A stretch of 49,548 nt of DNA from Treponema sp. (GTDB taxonomy: Bacteria > Spirochaetota > Spirochaetia > Treponematales > Breznakiellaceae), in contig JAIRNA010000020.1 of the NCBI GenBank assembly GCA_031258305.1, forward strand, positions 1 through 49,548. The letters are read 5' to 3'. The notes beneath the pieces are model-generated. The model did no database searches and was not told the origin of the DNA. It was given only the letters and a program-made list of their open reading frames with translations. The translations under genes and the position numbers were made by a program. Below, in pieces: positions 1-9,100 of the stretch. Within the stretch, counting starts at the first letter, position 1. Each line of letters begins with the position of its first letter.

Positions 1-626
1 TAGATGGCTTTGAGTATCTCCTTGCAATCGCCGAGGATAACACTCCGAGGATGGGACTGCATACGAGCTAAATCAGTGGCGATACGCTCGATGTTCCATC
101 GTCTAATGACATCAAGCACGCAATACGCAAAATAAGAGCCTTTTTTCAGTTGCTCGGTACGTCTTATATTATTCTTAGGGAGCAAAGCGCGGGTTGAAAT
201 CACCAAGACTTCTATTTTTTTATAATATTCGTTCATCCTCTTGTTGATGAACACCGGGCTGATGTAATCTGTTGGGGGATTCGCAAAAGAGAGAATGGAC
301 GAAACTAATTGAAAGAAGGTCTTTATATCAAATTCTTCCTGAAAGGCGAGCTTGTCCATTTTCACTCGCTCGGCGTAACTTTGGACAATGGGCATAGAAG
401 GGCTGAACGATACGTCTTCTGTATCAGATACCGTTTCTACACGGTGTTTAGGAATCGTTTTAGCGGCGTTTTGTTTCGTGTTACCCGCGTCTCGATTAGA
501 CTGTTTCTCAACGCCCACTTCGCCGCCCAAAACTTTCGCCATACGTTTGGCTTCTTCATGGTTGACGGGACCGAGCCTGTTTCTCACACGCTCCAATTCA
601 CCATGTTCATAGATTGCTTTTGCCAT
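1..626 (-). CDS. Conserved-looking hypothetical protein, 3' end cut by window edge
   Basis: An uninterrupted minus-strand frame of 208 codons starts at ATG 626-624 and runs off the left edge. An AGGAG ribosome binding site lies just upstream (about 632-636). The product begins MAKAIYEHGELERVR and has a charged N-terminus of about 90 residues, including a KRMAKVLGGEVG stretch. A helical, mostly soluble region follows (FDIKTFFQLVSSILSF, then RRTEQLKKGSYFAYCVLDVIRRW). No signal peptide or membrane segment is visible. I do not recognise a domain with a known activity, although the sequence resembles hypothetical proteins common in treponemes (from memory, unchecked). The clean start and coding-like composition make it a real gene. 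Function unknown. Confidence 0.75.
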   Translation of the reverse strand, partial: MAKAIYEHGELERVRNRLGPVNHEEAKRMAKVLGGEVGVEKQSNRDAGNTKQNAAKTIPKHRVETVSDTEDVSFSPSMPIVQSYAERVKMDKLAFQEEFDIKTFFQLVSSILSFANPPTDYISPVFINKRMNEYYKKIEVLVISTRALLPKNNIRRTEQLKKGSYFAYCVLDVIRRWNIERIATDLARMQSHPRSVILGDCKEILKAI

Positions 627-717
627 TTTTCTCCTGTCTTATTTTGTAGTGTTGTACAAAAGGAATAATGGAAGGATTTATTGCTTGTCATACCTTTTTC
701 AACACAACCTTATTTTT

Positions 718-1764
718 CTACACTCTTAAATACAACTTTTCGCCCAGGCCCCACAGCTTATGAACAGGCGCCTGTTCGCCATCGGCTGTTATTAACATGC
801 CGTTGTAATAGCCAAGTAAAATGTTGTACTCGACATTGGTAAGAATCAAGTTAATCTCATTACGGACCATCTCTTTCGGGGTGAATACCAAGTCGACCAT
901 ACCCTCCATATCTTGGATGACCCAGTCGGCTTCGAGCCCATTCGGCTGGGTGATACGCACCGGCGGTAGATGCGTTAGCCGTCCCTCCTTCCAGAGCCCG
1001 TTCTCGTTGTTTTTGAAGGCGCCCTTTGCCTGGTTTTCCGCAATGCTAAAACCGAATAGAACGCCTCTATGAAAACCAACACCGCTACACAATGTTTTCC
1101 GCATTTTGTAAGGGTAATAGCCTTTGTTATCACAGAAAATGCCGGCCGTTCTAGCGCTACTGAAAGATATATGCCTCCCCCCGAAAACCATATCGCCTCT
1201 GACAGGACAAAGCAATTTGTAGGCATACATATTTCTTTCTTCTGAAAATAATAAATTCACCGCCATAGGATCAAGTGTTTCCTCATTAGCCTCATATTCC
1301 AAGTGCGCGGTAAAAGACGGACGCCTCCGAGTCGCCTCAATGTCAAGGTCAATCTTTATGGTGTCCGCATCCAGCCAGTCATGTATACGGAAGAAAAAAC
1401 CATAAGAACGGCTGTCAATGGAGGCATTGGAAAGGGTTTGAGGAAGCCTCCAACCGCTAAACGGCAGAATCTTCTTAAACCAAAGCTTCTCCCCGCTTTC
1501 CTTGTCAAAAAGGCACGCCTGCGCCCAACGGAAGCATTTGATGTTACTCAACAAGGCGGTGAAACAGAACCGTTCATCTTGAATAATAAAAGATTGCCAT
1601 TCTTTGATACGACTATCCTTCAATACCTTGGGATACGGTTTTCCAAAAGGGCGTCTTATATCGAGGAGGTCAATCTTCTCAAACGAATGTTTCCACGTAC
1701 CTGCTATGGGCTTCCCATCCTCTATGGGACGTACCTGCGGCAACTGTATTTCTCTGTTATACAA
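718..1764 (-). CDS. DUF2804 family protein
   Basis: About 348 residues resembling the DUF2804 family: a beta-rich soluble protein with the family-like tail elements ENGLWKEGRLTHLPPVRI and MEGMVDLVFTPKEM, followed by a C-terminal YNGMLITADGE strand pair. It has no signal peptide or membrane segment. The biochemical role of DUF2804 is not known. A second, diverged member lies at 17368-18390. The start is uncertain: there is no ATG or Shine-Dalgarno. The first possible codon is TTG at 1764. A TATAAC box overlaps codons 2-3 of that frame, so transcription may start later and the TTG at codon 8 may be the true, nearly leaderless, start. It is a single gene reading toward the truncated gene at the left edge. 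Confidence 0.7.
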   Translation of the reverse strand: MYNREIQLPQVRPIEDGKPIAGTWKHSFEKIDLLDIRRPFGKPYPKVLKDSRIKEWQSFIIQDERFCFTALLSNIKCFRWAQACLFDKESGEKLWFKKILPFSGWRLPQTLSNASIDSRSYGFFFRIHDWLDADTIKIDLDIEATRRRPSFTAHLEYEANEETLDPMAVNLLFSEERNMYAYKLLCPVRGDMVFGGRHISFSSARTAGIFCDNKGYYPYKMRKTLCSGVGFHRGVLFGFSIAENQAKGAFKNNENGLWKEGRLTHLPPVRITQPNGLEADWVIQDMEGMVDLVFTPKEMVRNEINLILTNVEYNILLGYYNGMLITADGEQAPVHKLWGLGEKLYLRV

Positions 1765-1913
1765 ATCTTTTCTAGTTTATATCAATTATCCAAAAATGTC
1801 TATACTCAATTTATCGGTCGTCCAGATGTATTGTCTGGCAAAACCTGAACCGTAGCCTGCCGCTCAACAGCCGTATATTTCCTATTTAGGTTTCTCCTAC
1901 CGATAACCTTTCT

Positions 1914-3374
1914 CTATTTCTCCCAGTAACGGAAAAATATCCGCAGAACGCCAGGAAGAGCTTTCATTTTTGACAAAAAGCTTCTTCCGGCAAGCAATTC
2001 CACGATAGAATGTATACCTGCGTAGACTTTTTCCGAATATGGTTGCCACCATAGGTTGCGTTTGACCGCAGGCAAGAAGTCGTCCACAACAACTTGGGCC
2101 TTGAGCATCTCGCGGAAGCCCGCTTCACCATGGGTTCTGCCTATCCCGGAATCGCCGAAACCGCCCCAGGGCGTTTCTGCAAGTCCATGGGACATCAGGT
2201 GGTCGTTGACCATCATCGCGCCTGCATTCACACGCGCCGCAAGCGCACACGCCGCCCGTCTGTTTCTCGACCACACTGAGCCAGTCAAGCCATAGGCGGA
2301 CGAATTGGCAATGCGGAGCGCCTCCTCGTCGTCATTCACCGGCATAACGGCAATTACTGGACCGAAAATTTCCTCCCGCATAACAGGCATATCATCTGTT
2401 ACGTCCGTTAAAATAATTGCCGACAAAAAATTGCCGCTTTCGGAAGATTGACTCTTTACCGCGATTTTCGCTCCTTTCGCAAGGCAGGCGTCAATTTGTC
2501 TTTGAACCGACTGCTTCTGCTTAAGTGTGGCCATAGGACCCATATCAACGCCTTCGCGTAGATTTTCCGTTAAGCGGCTCAATTTTTCCAAGAACGGGGC
2601 GAATACGGCGCGGTGAACCAATACCCGCTGAATTCCACCGCAGGACTGCCCCGCATTGGAAAAACCCGCCCAGATAACGCCAGCGGCCGCACGGTCGAGG
2701 TCAGCGTCAGCACGCACGATAGCCGCGTCAGCCCCGCCGAGTTCTAGCACGAGTGGAAGGAGGCGCGGCGCGGCGAGCGCCATGAGTTCCCTGCCAGTCG
2801 CGGTCGAGCCAGTAAAGAATAGCTTGTCAATACCACCCGCGATGAACGCGGGACCAGCATCTTTACCGGGCATCTCCACATAGGCAAAAAGTCCATCAGG
2901 CAAGCCTGCCTCTTCAAAAATCCGCGCTATCGCCCTACCCACATGCGGCGTTACGGACGCTGTCTTAAGAATAACGGCGTTTCCCGCGAGGAGCGCCATC
3001 ACCACTTCGGAAAATGGTATGGCAAATGGGTAGTTCCACGGCGAAATGATGCCAACTACGCCATAGGGTTTAAACGTCATCCTGCTGGTCTTGTTGAACA
3101 TCAGAAGACTACGCCCGCCTATCGTCCTTGAGCGCACGAATTTCCGACCGTTTTTGATGTAAAAGTTCATTGCCAAAATAGCGGGCAAAACCTCGGTTGC
3201 AAGAGCGTCGATCGTGAGTTTGCCGTTGTCCTCGTGTATCACGCGGGCTATTTCATCAACAGACTGTCCGAGGGACCGCGCCGCTTCCTTGAGCCGTTTC
3301 GCCTTTTCACTGTAGGGTAAATTTTCCCACAGTTTTTGCGCGGCACGCGCCTTTACGATAATTTCCGATACCAT
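1914..3374 (-). CDS. Aldehyde dehydrogenase family protein (NAD(P)-dependent)
   Basis: This 486-residue protein has the full aldehyde dehydrogenase signature set and should oxidise an aldehyde to the acid with NAD(P)+ in the cytoplasm. Visible motifs are SPWNYP (N114, oxyanion hole), K137 in VILKTAS, FTGSTATGRE (185-195), the general base E211 in LELGG and the nucleophile C245 in NAGQSC, followed by EEIFGPV. The length is normal. The C-terminal 60 residues are hydrophobic and basic (KMKALPGVLRIFFRYW), as in fatty-aldehyde enzymes that touch membranes. ATG 3374 has an AAGGAG site. It lies 52 bases downstream of the SDR gene on the same strand, so the pair probably takes an alcohol to an acid through an aldehyde. 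The substrate cannot be read from sequence. Confidence 0.9.
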   Translation of the reverse strand: MVSEIIVKARAAQKLWENLPYSEKAKRLKEAARSLGQSVDEIARVIHEDNGKLTIDALATEVLPAILAMNFYIKNGRKFVRSRTIGGRSLLMFNKTSRMTFKPYGVVGIISPWNYPFAIPFSEVVMALLAGNAVILKTASVTPHVGRAIARIFEEAGLPDGLFAYVEMPGKDAGPAFIAGGIDKLFFTGSTATGRELMALAAPRLLPLVLELGGADAAIVRADADLDRAAAGVIWAGFSNAGQSCGGIQRVLVHRAVFAPFLEKLSRLTENLREGVDMGPMATLKQKQSVQRQIDACLAKGAKIAVKSQSSESGNFLSAIILTDVTDDMPVMREEIFGPVIAVMPVNDDEEALRIANSSAYGLTGSVWSRNRRAACALAARVNAGAMMVNDHLMSHGLAETPWGGFGDSGIGRTHGEAGFREMLKAQVVVDDFLPAVKRNLWWQPYSEKVYAGIHSIVELLAGRSFLSKMKALPGVLRIFFRYWEK

Positions 3375-3426
3375 AGTTTCTCCTTATTTAAGTTGGAGTC
3401 GGTTGAGAGTTTCCAACAGGGACTCT

Positions 3427-4233
3427 CTACCGTCCTTTGAACTCATCCATTGCTTGATTTACGCCGAAGAAGTCCGCCATTACATCCAAAATAGTTGTGG
3501 GGAAGAGCCGCAGGAGGAAGACGCTGTAAGCGAACCGCGGCATAACAAGCCGCTGACGATTGTTAAGCACGGCTTTGACAATGGTTTTCGCCGCATATTC
3601 GCTTTTGAGAATGGGCAGAAGGAAGGGGAATTTAGTTCTCACCCCACTGAACATACCCGTGTCAATGAAGAATGGACAGACGATAGTCGTTCTAATCGCG
3701 CTTTTCTTTTGACGAAGTTCCATACGGACAGCCTCATGCAACCCGAACGCGCCAAATTTGCTCGCCGAATAGTCGGCAAGCCCGCTGACACCGATGATGC
3801 CTGCCGCGGATGCAATGGTGACAATGTTTCCTGTGTTCCGCTTCAGCATCGAAGGCAGAAACGCTTTGCACGTCCAAAACAAAGACAATGTATTGACATT
3901 TATGCTCTTGATGATTTTTTCGTCAGGCGTTTCAAGCAGTGTTTTGCCGGACACGATACCTGCATTGTTTATCAGTACGTCAACCGCGCCGATTTCGTTT
4001 TCGACCTTTTCCGCAAGCCGATAAACCATCTCTCTATCGGTAACATCACAGATAAACGTCTTAATGAAAAGCGAATTTTGTTCTGCTCTATCTGCCAAGT
4101 CCTTGAGTGTGGAGGGATTTATGTCCCATACGACCATCTTTGCTCCACGTTCCGCAAGGTCCAACGCCATAAGCCTGCCTATACCGCTTGCCCCGCCGGT
4201 TACCAAAACTATCTTGTTCTTTATGTGCTTCAT
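3427..4233 (-). CDS. Short-chain dehydrogenase/reductase (SDR)
   Basis: A classical SDR of 268 residues with the nucleotide-binding TGGASGIG (12-19), NNAG (89-92) and the catalytic set S142, Y155 and K159 (YSASK). The acidic residue after the second strand (VVWDINP) suggests NAD(H) preference. The stretch VCPFFIDTGMF and a hydrophobic C-terminal segment resemble the membrane-associated retinol/17-beta-hydroxysteroid-type branch (RDH10/SDR16C-like), pointing to a lipophilic alcohol or ketone. That is family inference only. Its ATG overlaps the TGA of a 20-codon leader ORF (ATGA). Its own ribosome binding site is weak, so translation is probably coupled. It forms an operon with the aldehyde dehydrogenase downstream. 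Confidence 0.9.
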   Translation of the reverse strand: MKHIKNKIVLVTGGASGIGRLMALDLAERGAKMVVWDINPSTLKDLADRAEQNSLFIKTFICDVTDREMVYRLAEKVENEIGAVDVLINNAGIVSGKTLLETPDEKIIKSINVNTLSLFWTCKAFLPSMLKRNTGNIVTIASAAGIIGVSGLADYSASKFGAFGLHEAVRMELRQKKSAIRTTIVCPFFIDTGMFSGVRTKFPFLLPILKSEYAAKTIVKAVLNNRQRLVMPRFAYSVFLLRLFPTTILDVMADFFGVNQAMDEFKGR

Positions 4234-4292
4234 AAAACCAACCCATAACCTCTTGCGTACAAACCGCAGGGTCGTATTCTGGGAAAATCCAT
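4230..4292 (-). CDS. 20-codon leader ORF, translationally coupled to the SDR gene
   Basis: ATG 4292-4290 follows an AAGGAG ribosome binding site at ideal distance, much better than the site of the SDR gene behind it. The peptide begins MDFPRIRPCGLYARG, contains four arginines, and its TGA overlaps the SDR ATG (ATGA). It lies between the promoter at 4357-4385 and the SDR gene, so it is the first thing translated on this mRNA. It may act as a leader peptide or simply load ribosomes for the SDR gene. A second possible ATG at 4330, in another frame, is less attractive. Confidence 0.5.
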   Translation of the reverse strand: MDFPRIRPCGLYARGYGLVL

Positions 4293-4356
4293 AGTAAATA
4301 CTCCTTTTCTCTTAACCGTTGGGTAATCATAAGAACCTTTCTCTAAATATGGTAAA

Positions 4357-4385
4357 AGTATACCTGTTTTATCAAGCTCTGTCAA
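4357..4385 (-). promoter_or_regulatory. Consensus sigma70-type promoter of the SDR-aldehyde dehydrogenase operon
   Basis: Minus strand TTGACA (4385-4380), a 17-base spacer and TATACT (4362-4357). The expected start is near 4350, leaving about 58 bases of leader before the 20-codon ORF. Confidence 0.7.
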
Positions 4386-4521
4386 CAAAATTTTCTCCCA
4401 AGTAAAGAATCCTCGCGGCAAGCCGTGGTGTATTTAAAAAATAAATAAATGGAGGCGCACCTATTAGGAGTCCGCGTTTAACGGAAATCGACGGGTGAAG
4501 AAATCGTCGTTAGCGATTGGA

Positions 4522-4592
4522 CTTGTTCAACAAGTCTCGCAGATTTTTAGCGGAAGTTGTTCAATAACTTCAGTTATTGAACAACTCTATTA
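4522..4592. repeat. Dispersed palindromic element, copy 1 (short form)
   Basis: The element has a small palindrome CTTGTTCAACAAG (4522-4534), a GTCTCGCAGATTT linker, then perfect 14-base arms GTTGTTCAATAACT (4556-4569) and its complement (4572-4585) around a 2-base loop, ending in TCTATTA. The same parts, in the same order but with two insertions, occur at 25319-25445. The right arm encodes the last codons and TAA stop of fluC. Its symmetry and intergenic position suggest a REP- or MITE-like element. On RNA it would fold into a strong hairpin at the end of the fluC message. Confidence 0.75.
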
Positions 4593-4966
4593 AGAATTTT
4601 ACTGATATTTATCCCGGCTAATACCAATATTATACACACGGCGTTGTTTAAAACGATGTTTAAAAGAGCCTGTTTGAGATTTCCGCTTGAAAAAAGACGC
4701 GCTGTATCCAAAGAATAGGTTGAAAATGTCGTCCATCCACCAAGAAAACCAGTTATGGCGAACAGGCGCGCTTTTGCACTCGCGGTATAAGTCTCAAACA
4801 GTCCGAAAAGGAAACCGATGAGCAAGGCGCCTGCGGCGTTCACCACCAGCGTACCAATGGGGAAGCCGCCCAGTTTAGCGGAAAACATCTTGTCTATGGT
4901 CCGCGATACGGCGTAACGTCCGAGTGCGCCCAGACCGCCGCCCAGCATAACAAATAGGTAGCTCAT
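4574..4966 (-). CDS. crcB: Fluoride channel FluC/CrcB
   Basis: A 130-residue, four-helix membrane protein with the Fluc hallmarks: GGGLGALGRY near the N-terminus, the TLVVNAAGALLIGF helix (conserved Asn) and GFLGGWTTFSTYS in helix 3 with its Na+-site and phenylalanine-track region. Members work as antiparallel dimers exporting F-. The length is standard. Its ATG overlaps the purN stop (ATGA at 4963-4966), so it is coupled to purN. No fluoride riboswitch is visible ahead of purN. The last residues (RVVQ) and the stop codon lie inside the right arm of a dispersed palindrome, so the natural C-terminus may have been replaced by repeat-encoded residues. Confidence 0.92.
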   Translation of the reverse strand: MSYLFVMLGGGLGALGRYAVSRTIDKMFSAKLGGFPIGTLVVNAAGALLIGFLFGLFETYTASAKARLFAITGFLGGWTTFSTYSLDTARLFSSGNLKQALLNIVLNNAVCIILVLAGINISKILNRVVQ

Positions 4967-5556
4967 GCGCTTCCTATTTTGACGACCGCCTCAACGATGG
5001 CTCTATGTTCCTCTTCGTGGATGCGTTCCGCAAGAGTTTCCGGCGTGTCGCCGGGCATAACCGGTATACGGCGCTGGAGGATGATAGGACCAGTGTCGGT
5101 TCCCGCGTCAACGAAGTGAATTGTACAACCCGATTCAGTCTCGCCCGCGGCAAGCACCGCAGCATGAACTTTATTCCCGAACATGCCCTCGCCTCCAAAT
5201 TTCGGAAGCAGGCTGGGATGGATATTGATCATTCTACCTGCGAAAGCGCTTATCAAATCACCGCTCAAGATTGACAGAAAGCCCGCGTAAACAATCAGGT
5301 CGATGTTCATAGCGCGGGCGCGATAGAGGATGCGGTTAGAAAGATCCAGACGGCGTTCCACTTTGGGCAAGCTACGGGTGGGCGTTTCGACAAAGGCGGG
5401 AATTCCAGCGGCTATAGCGCGTTTTAAGGCAATGGCATCCATCTTATCAGCAATGACAGCCGTTATTTTGCCGTTTCCGAGTAAATTCTGCCTCTCGGCG
5501 TCAATCAAGGCTTGCAAATTCGTACCACTCCCCGAAACAAGAACCAGTATGTTCAT
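4963..5556 (-). CDS. purN: Phosphoribosylglycinamide formyltransferase
   Basis: A GAR transformylase of 197 residues, the third step of purine synthesis, using 10-formyl-tetrahydrofolate. It begins MNILVLVSGSGTNLQ (phosphate-binding loop) at ATG 5556, preceded by AGGAGGG. A longer upstream reading of the frame is not needed. The catalytic triad is present: N111 and H113 in NIHPSLLP, and D154 in GTDTGP. The lid segment reads KFGGEGMFGNKVH where KFYGKGMYG is common, a mild change. The length matches the family. It overlaps fluC by four bases, while other pur genes are absent from the window. Confidence 0.93.
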   Translation of the reverse strand: MNILVLVSGSGTNLQALIDAERQNLLGNGKITAVIADKMDAIALKRAIAAGIPAFVETPTRSLPKVERRLDLSNRILYRARAMNIDLIVYAGFLSILSGDLISAFAGRMINIHPSLLPKFGGEGMFGNKVHAAVLAAGETESGCTIHFVDAGTDTGPIILQRRIPVMPGDTPETLAERIHEEEHRAIVEAVVKIGSA

Positions 5557-5596
5557 TTTCCCTCCTAATAAGCCAAAAAATTTGTAGAAGGAACAA

Positions 5597-5953
5597 TCAC
5601 CTATTTCTCCGTTCTTCGGATGATTGGCAGTTGATGCACATGAGTGCGTAAGGGATGGCTTCGAGTCGGGTCTGGGATATGCGTTTGCCACACCGTACGC
5701 ATAGTCCATATTTACCTTGCTGTATACGGGTGAGCGCCGAATCGATGAGGCGTAGACGCTTCATATCCTGTGCCCCGATAGCTTCTATCATTCTGCGGTC
5801 GATGTCATCCGACGCACTGTCAACTAAATCTTTGGTATCAAGCCCTTCCATAAGAGCTTTGAAGTCCGCATTGCTTGCGGTTAAATTCGAAACAAGCTCG
5901 GACTTAATGTCCATAAGCTTCTTCTGCATAATTTCTATAAAATTTTCTTCCAT
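5597..5953 (-). CDS. DksA/TraR-type C4 zinc-finger protein
   Basis: A 118-residue protein with a long helical hairpin (about 1-75) and a C-terminal zinc finger with two CxxC pairs, CVRCGKRI and CINCQ, after LTRIQQGKYG. This is the DksA/TraR arrangement. DksA proteins bind the RNA polymerase secondary channel and alter initiation, often with ppGpp. Whether this short treponemal form does the same is inference. ATG 5953 was chosen because AGGAG lies 8 bases upstream. An earlier in-frame ATG at 5998 lacks a site. It sits 40 bases upstream of purN on the same strand and may be co-transcribed. Confidence 0.85.
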   Translation of the reverse strand: MEENFIEIMQKKLMDIKSELVSNLTASNADFKALMEGLDTKDLVDSASDDIDRRMIEAIGAQDMKRLRLIDSALTRIQQGKYGLCVRCGKRISQTRLEAIPYALMCINCQSSEERRNR

Positions 5954-6115
5954 AAGAAGATTCTCCTCTAAAATATATAAAACGTAATAATAACACACAA
6001 GTATTTGAAAAGCAACTATTTTTTACTCTTTTTGTTTACGAAGCTCTCAAAAACATCTTGAAAATTCACGGACACGACATGTCTGACACCCTAGAATAAT
6101 CTCCACCAATTCTTG

Positions 6116-6121
6116 TATAAT
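6116..6121 (+). promoter_or_regulatory. Probable -10 box of metH
   Basis: A perfect TATAAT lies 9 bases before the metH ATG at 6131, with no Shine-Dalgarno in between and only a weak -35 (TAGAAT, 18-base spacing). If it is used, the mRNA would start 1-3 bases before the ATG. No cobalamin riboswitch or B12 box is visible upstream. Confidence 0.45.
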
Positions 6122-6130
6122 AATATCCTT

Positions 6131-9100
6131 ATGATCTTTTCCCATACCTTTCAAGCTTTAAACAAAGCTGTCGCGGAGCGTATACTCGTGCTTGACGGCT
6201 CAATGGGATCTATGATTCAGCGGCTGGGACTTTCCGAAGCTGATTTTCGGGGCGACCGATTCGCCAATCATCCGCGAGAACTCAAAGGATGTAATGACGC
6301 GCTTTGCCTCACCAAGCCTCAAGTCGTCCGCGATATCCACGAACAATACCTTTCTGTGGGCGCGGACATCATCGAAACATGTAGTTTCAACGCAAACGCC
6401 GTGTCCCTCGCGGATTACGGGTTGGAAGATTTCGTATACGAAATAAACAAGGCGGCTGCCTGTATTGCACGGGAAATGGTTGACAAATATGAAGGTAGAT
6501 TTGTTGCAGGAAGCATAGGGCCCACGTCCAAGAGCGCGTCCATATCGCCTGACGTAAACGATCCGGGCGCACGCGCCGTTACATTTGACGAGTTAGCCGC
6601 CGCTTATGACGCGCAGATCCGCGGACTCTTGGATGGGGGCGCGGATATTTTGCTTTTCGAGACCATATTCGACACTTTGAACGCCCGTGCCGCTCTTTTC
6701 GCTGCGCAAACCGTTGTGGAGGAACGCGGTGAATGTATCCCGATAATGATTTCCCTCACTATTGCCGGACCGTCTGGCAGGCTATTGGCCGGACAGACGG
6801 TCGAGGCATTTTGTGCATCCGTTCTACCCTTTGACCCGTGGGCTATCGGACTGAACTGCTCTTTTGGCGCGGATACGCTCAAACCTTATGCTAAAGCCAT
6901 CGCGGATTTTGTCCCGTGTTGCGTGAGCGTCCACCCAAACGCAGGCTTGCCGAATCTATCAGGCGAGTATGACGACACACCGAAAATTATGGCAAAGGCG
7001 CTTGAAACCTATATGAGCGAGGGTTTGTTGAACATCGCGGGCGGCTGTTGCGGCACGACCCCGGCGCACATCGCGGCTATCGTAGAAACCGCTCGCTGGC
7101 ACAAACCCCGCGTAACCGGGGGAGAAAACGCGCCCCGCAAGGCTTTTTATCTAGCTGGATTGGAAGTATTAAAAATTGAAAGTAAATTCTCTGTTACAAA
7201 TTGCGGTCTCAATGAACAAATGGCGCCCATTGACAAAAATCTTTACCCCCTAATAGCCATAGGCGAGTGTACCAATGTTGCCGGAAGCCGTAAGTTTCTC
7301 CGTTTAATAAAAGAAGAAAACTACACGGCTGCGGTGAATATAGCACGGGAAATGATCGAAAGCGGCGCGAAAATCATTGATGTATGCATGGATGATGCGC
7401 TTTTGGATGCCGAAACTGCTATGACCCGCTTCTTGAATACCGCACTGTCTGACCCTGATGTAGCAAAAACGCCGATAATGGTGGACAGCTCGCGGTGGGA
7501 AGCTGTTATCGCGGGTTTGAAGTGCGCCCAGGGGAAAAGTCTGGTTAATTCTATAAGCCTCAAGGAAGGTGAAGAGGTGTTCCTGCAAAAGGCGCGGACA
7601 GCGCGGAAATTCGGTGCGGCCGTTGTAGTGATGCTCTTTGACGAAGCGGGACAAGCCGCAAGCTATGAGCGGAAAATCACTGTCGCCAGACGCTCCTACC
7701 GACTGCTGACTGAAGACGGCTTCCCCGCGGAAGATATTGTGTTTGACCCAAACGTGTTGTCTATTGCCACCGGCATACCGGAACATGATGTCTATGCGCT
7801 CGACTTCATCAGAGCTTGTTCGTGGATACGGGAAAATTGTTCTGGCGCACTGATTTCCGGTGGAATTTCCAACTTGAGTTTCAGTTTTCGGGGCAATACC
7901 ATGATACGTGAGGTACTGCACGCGGTCTTTCTGCATCACGCAATTAAAAATGGGCTTTCGATGGCGATCGTCAATCCCGCGACTCTCGTCCCTTACGAAG
8001 ATCTTGCACCTGATTTGCGTGAAGCGGCCGAAGACGCGGTTCTCTGTCGAAGACTGGATGCCGCGGAACGCTTGCTCGCGTTTGCGGCGCAAAGAGGGGA
8101 CGCGAAAGCCGCCCCATCCCCGGGAAAAATCAATGGTACAGCTAATTGGCGAAGCCTATGCCCCGCGGAGCGCGTCCGTCATGCCATGCTGAACGGCGCG
8201 GATGAGTTCGTGGAGGCGGATGTCCTCGCGCTTGCAAAGCAAACATCCGCACGCGCGGTTGTCGAGGGCGTACTTATGGACAGTATGAAAGAAATCGGAG
8301 CGCTTTTTGGCGCGGGCAGGCTCTTTTTGCCTCAAGTCGTCAGAAGCGCCCGCGTGATGAAGAAGGCGGTCGCCGCACTGGAGCCTGTAATGAGCCGTGA
8401 TGGGGAAAATTCGGGTGGTTCGTCCACTTCGAGTGATTTGTGTCTCAATTCAGATGTCAAAAAGCCAAAAATTCTTCTTGCAACCGTGAAAGGTGACGTG
8501 CATGATATTGGTAAGAACATCGTAGGTGTGATTTTAGCGTGCAACGGCTATGAAATCATTGACTTAGGAGTGATGGTCCCTTGTGAAACAATCATTGAAA
8601 CGGTAAGAGTGGAAAATGTTGACATTGTGGGGCTTTCCGGACTGATAACGCCATCCCTTGATGAGATGATAACAGTTGCGAAGGCGATGAAAGCGGCCGG
8701 ACTGTCCGTGCCGCTCTTAATCGGCGGGGCGGCCGCCAGCCTCGCGCACACGGCGTTGAAAATCGCGCCTGAGTACGGCCCCGTTGTTTACTCACAAGAT
8801 GCCAGCCAAGCTGCTTCCTCGGTGCACAGCCTGCTCGCTGACCGTGCGGAACGGGATTCTTTTCTAAAAGATATTGAGGAAAAATACCAAGCTGTACGAA
8901 AGGCTTATGAGAGAAAGCGCTCCGTACGCGAAACACTCACCTTGGAAGCGGCCCGCATAAACCGCTTTGTTTCAAATGAGGTGCAAATCACGCCGCATTG
9001 CCAAGGAATAATCACACTGGACGATTATTCGCTTGAGCGGATCATTCCATTCATTGATTGGAACCTTTTTTTCTCCCAATGGGGCGGTCAAACCGATGAA

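Noticed and set aside
3403-4248. Plus-strand open frame of about 281 codons opposite the SDR gene
   Set aside because: It is a shadow of a gene with complete catalytic motifs, has no ribosome binding site and reads as low-quality, Cys/Arg-rich sequence.
4088-4330. 80-codon minus-strand frame starting at ATG 4330
   Set aside because: It has a fair ribosome binding site but runs through the SDR gene in the wrong frame; the 20-codon ORF with the ATGA overlap is the better leader candidate.
5557-5596. Possible fluoride riboswitch for purN-fluC
   Set aside because: The gap to the DksA-like gene is only 40 bases and shows no riboswitch motif.
6000-6130. Possible cobalamin riboswitch upstream of metH
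   Set aside because: No B12 box or riboswitch core can be found, and the -10 box sits right against the start codon, leaving no room for a leader.
6113-6130. TTG at 6113 as the metH start
   Set aside because: It would overlap the TATAAT box and adds six residues not expected from other MetH proteins.
7304-8092. Minus-strand open frame of about 262 codons inside metH
   Set aside because: It lies wholly antisense to conserved MetH domains and has no start signal.
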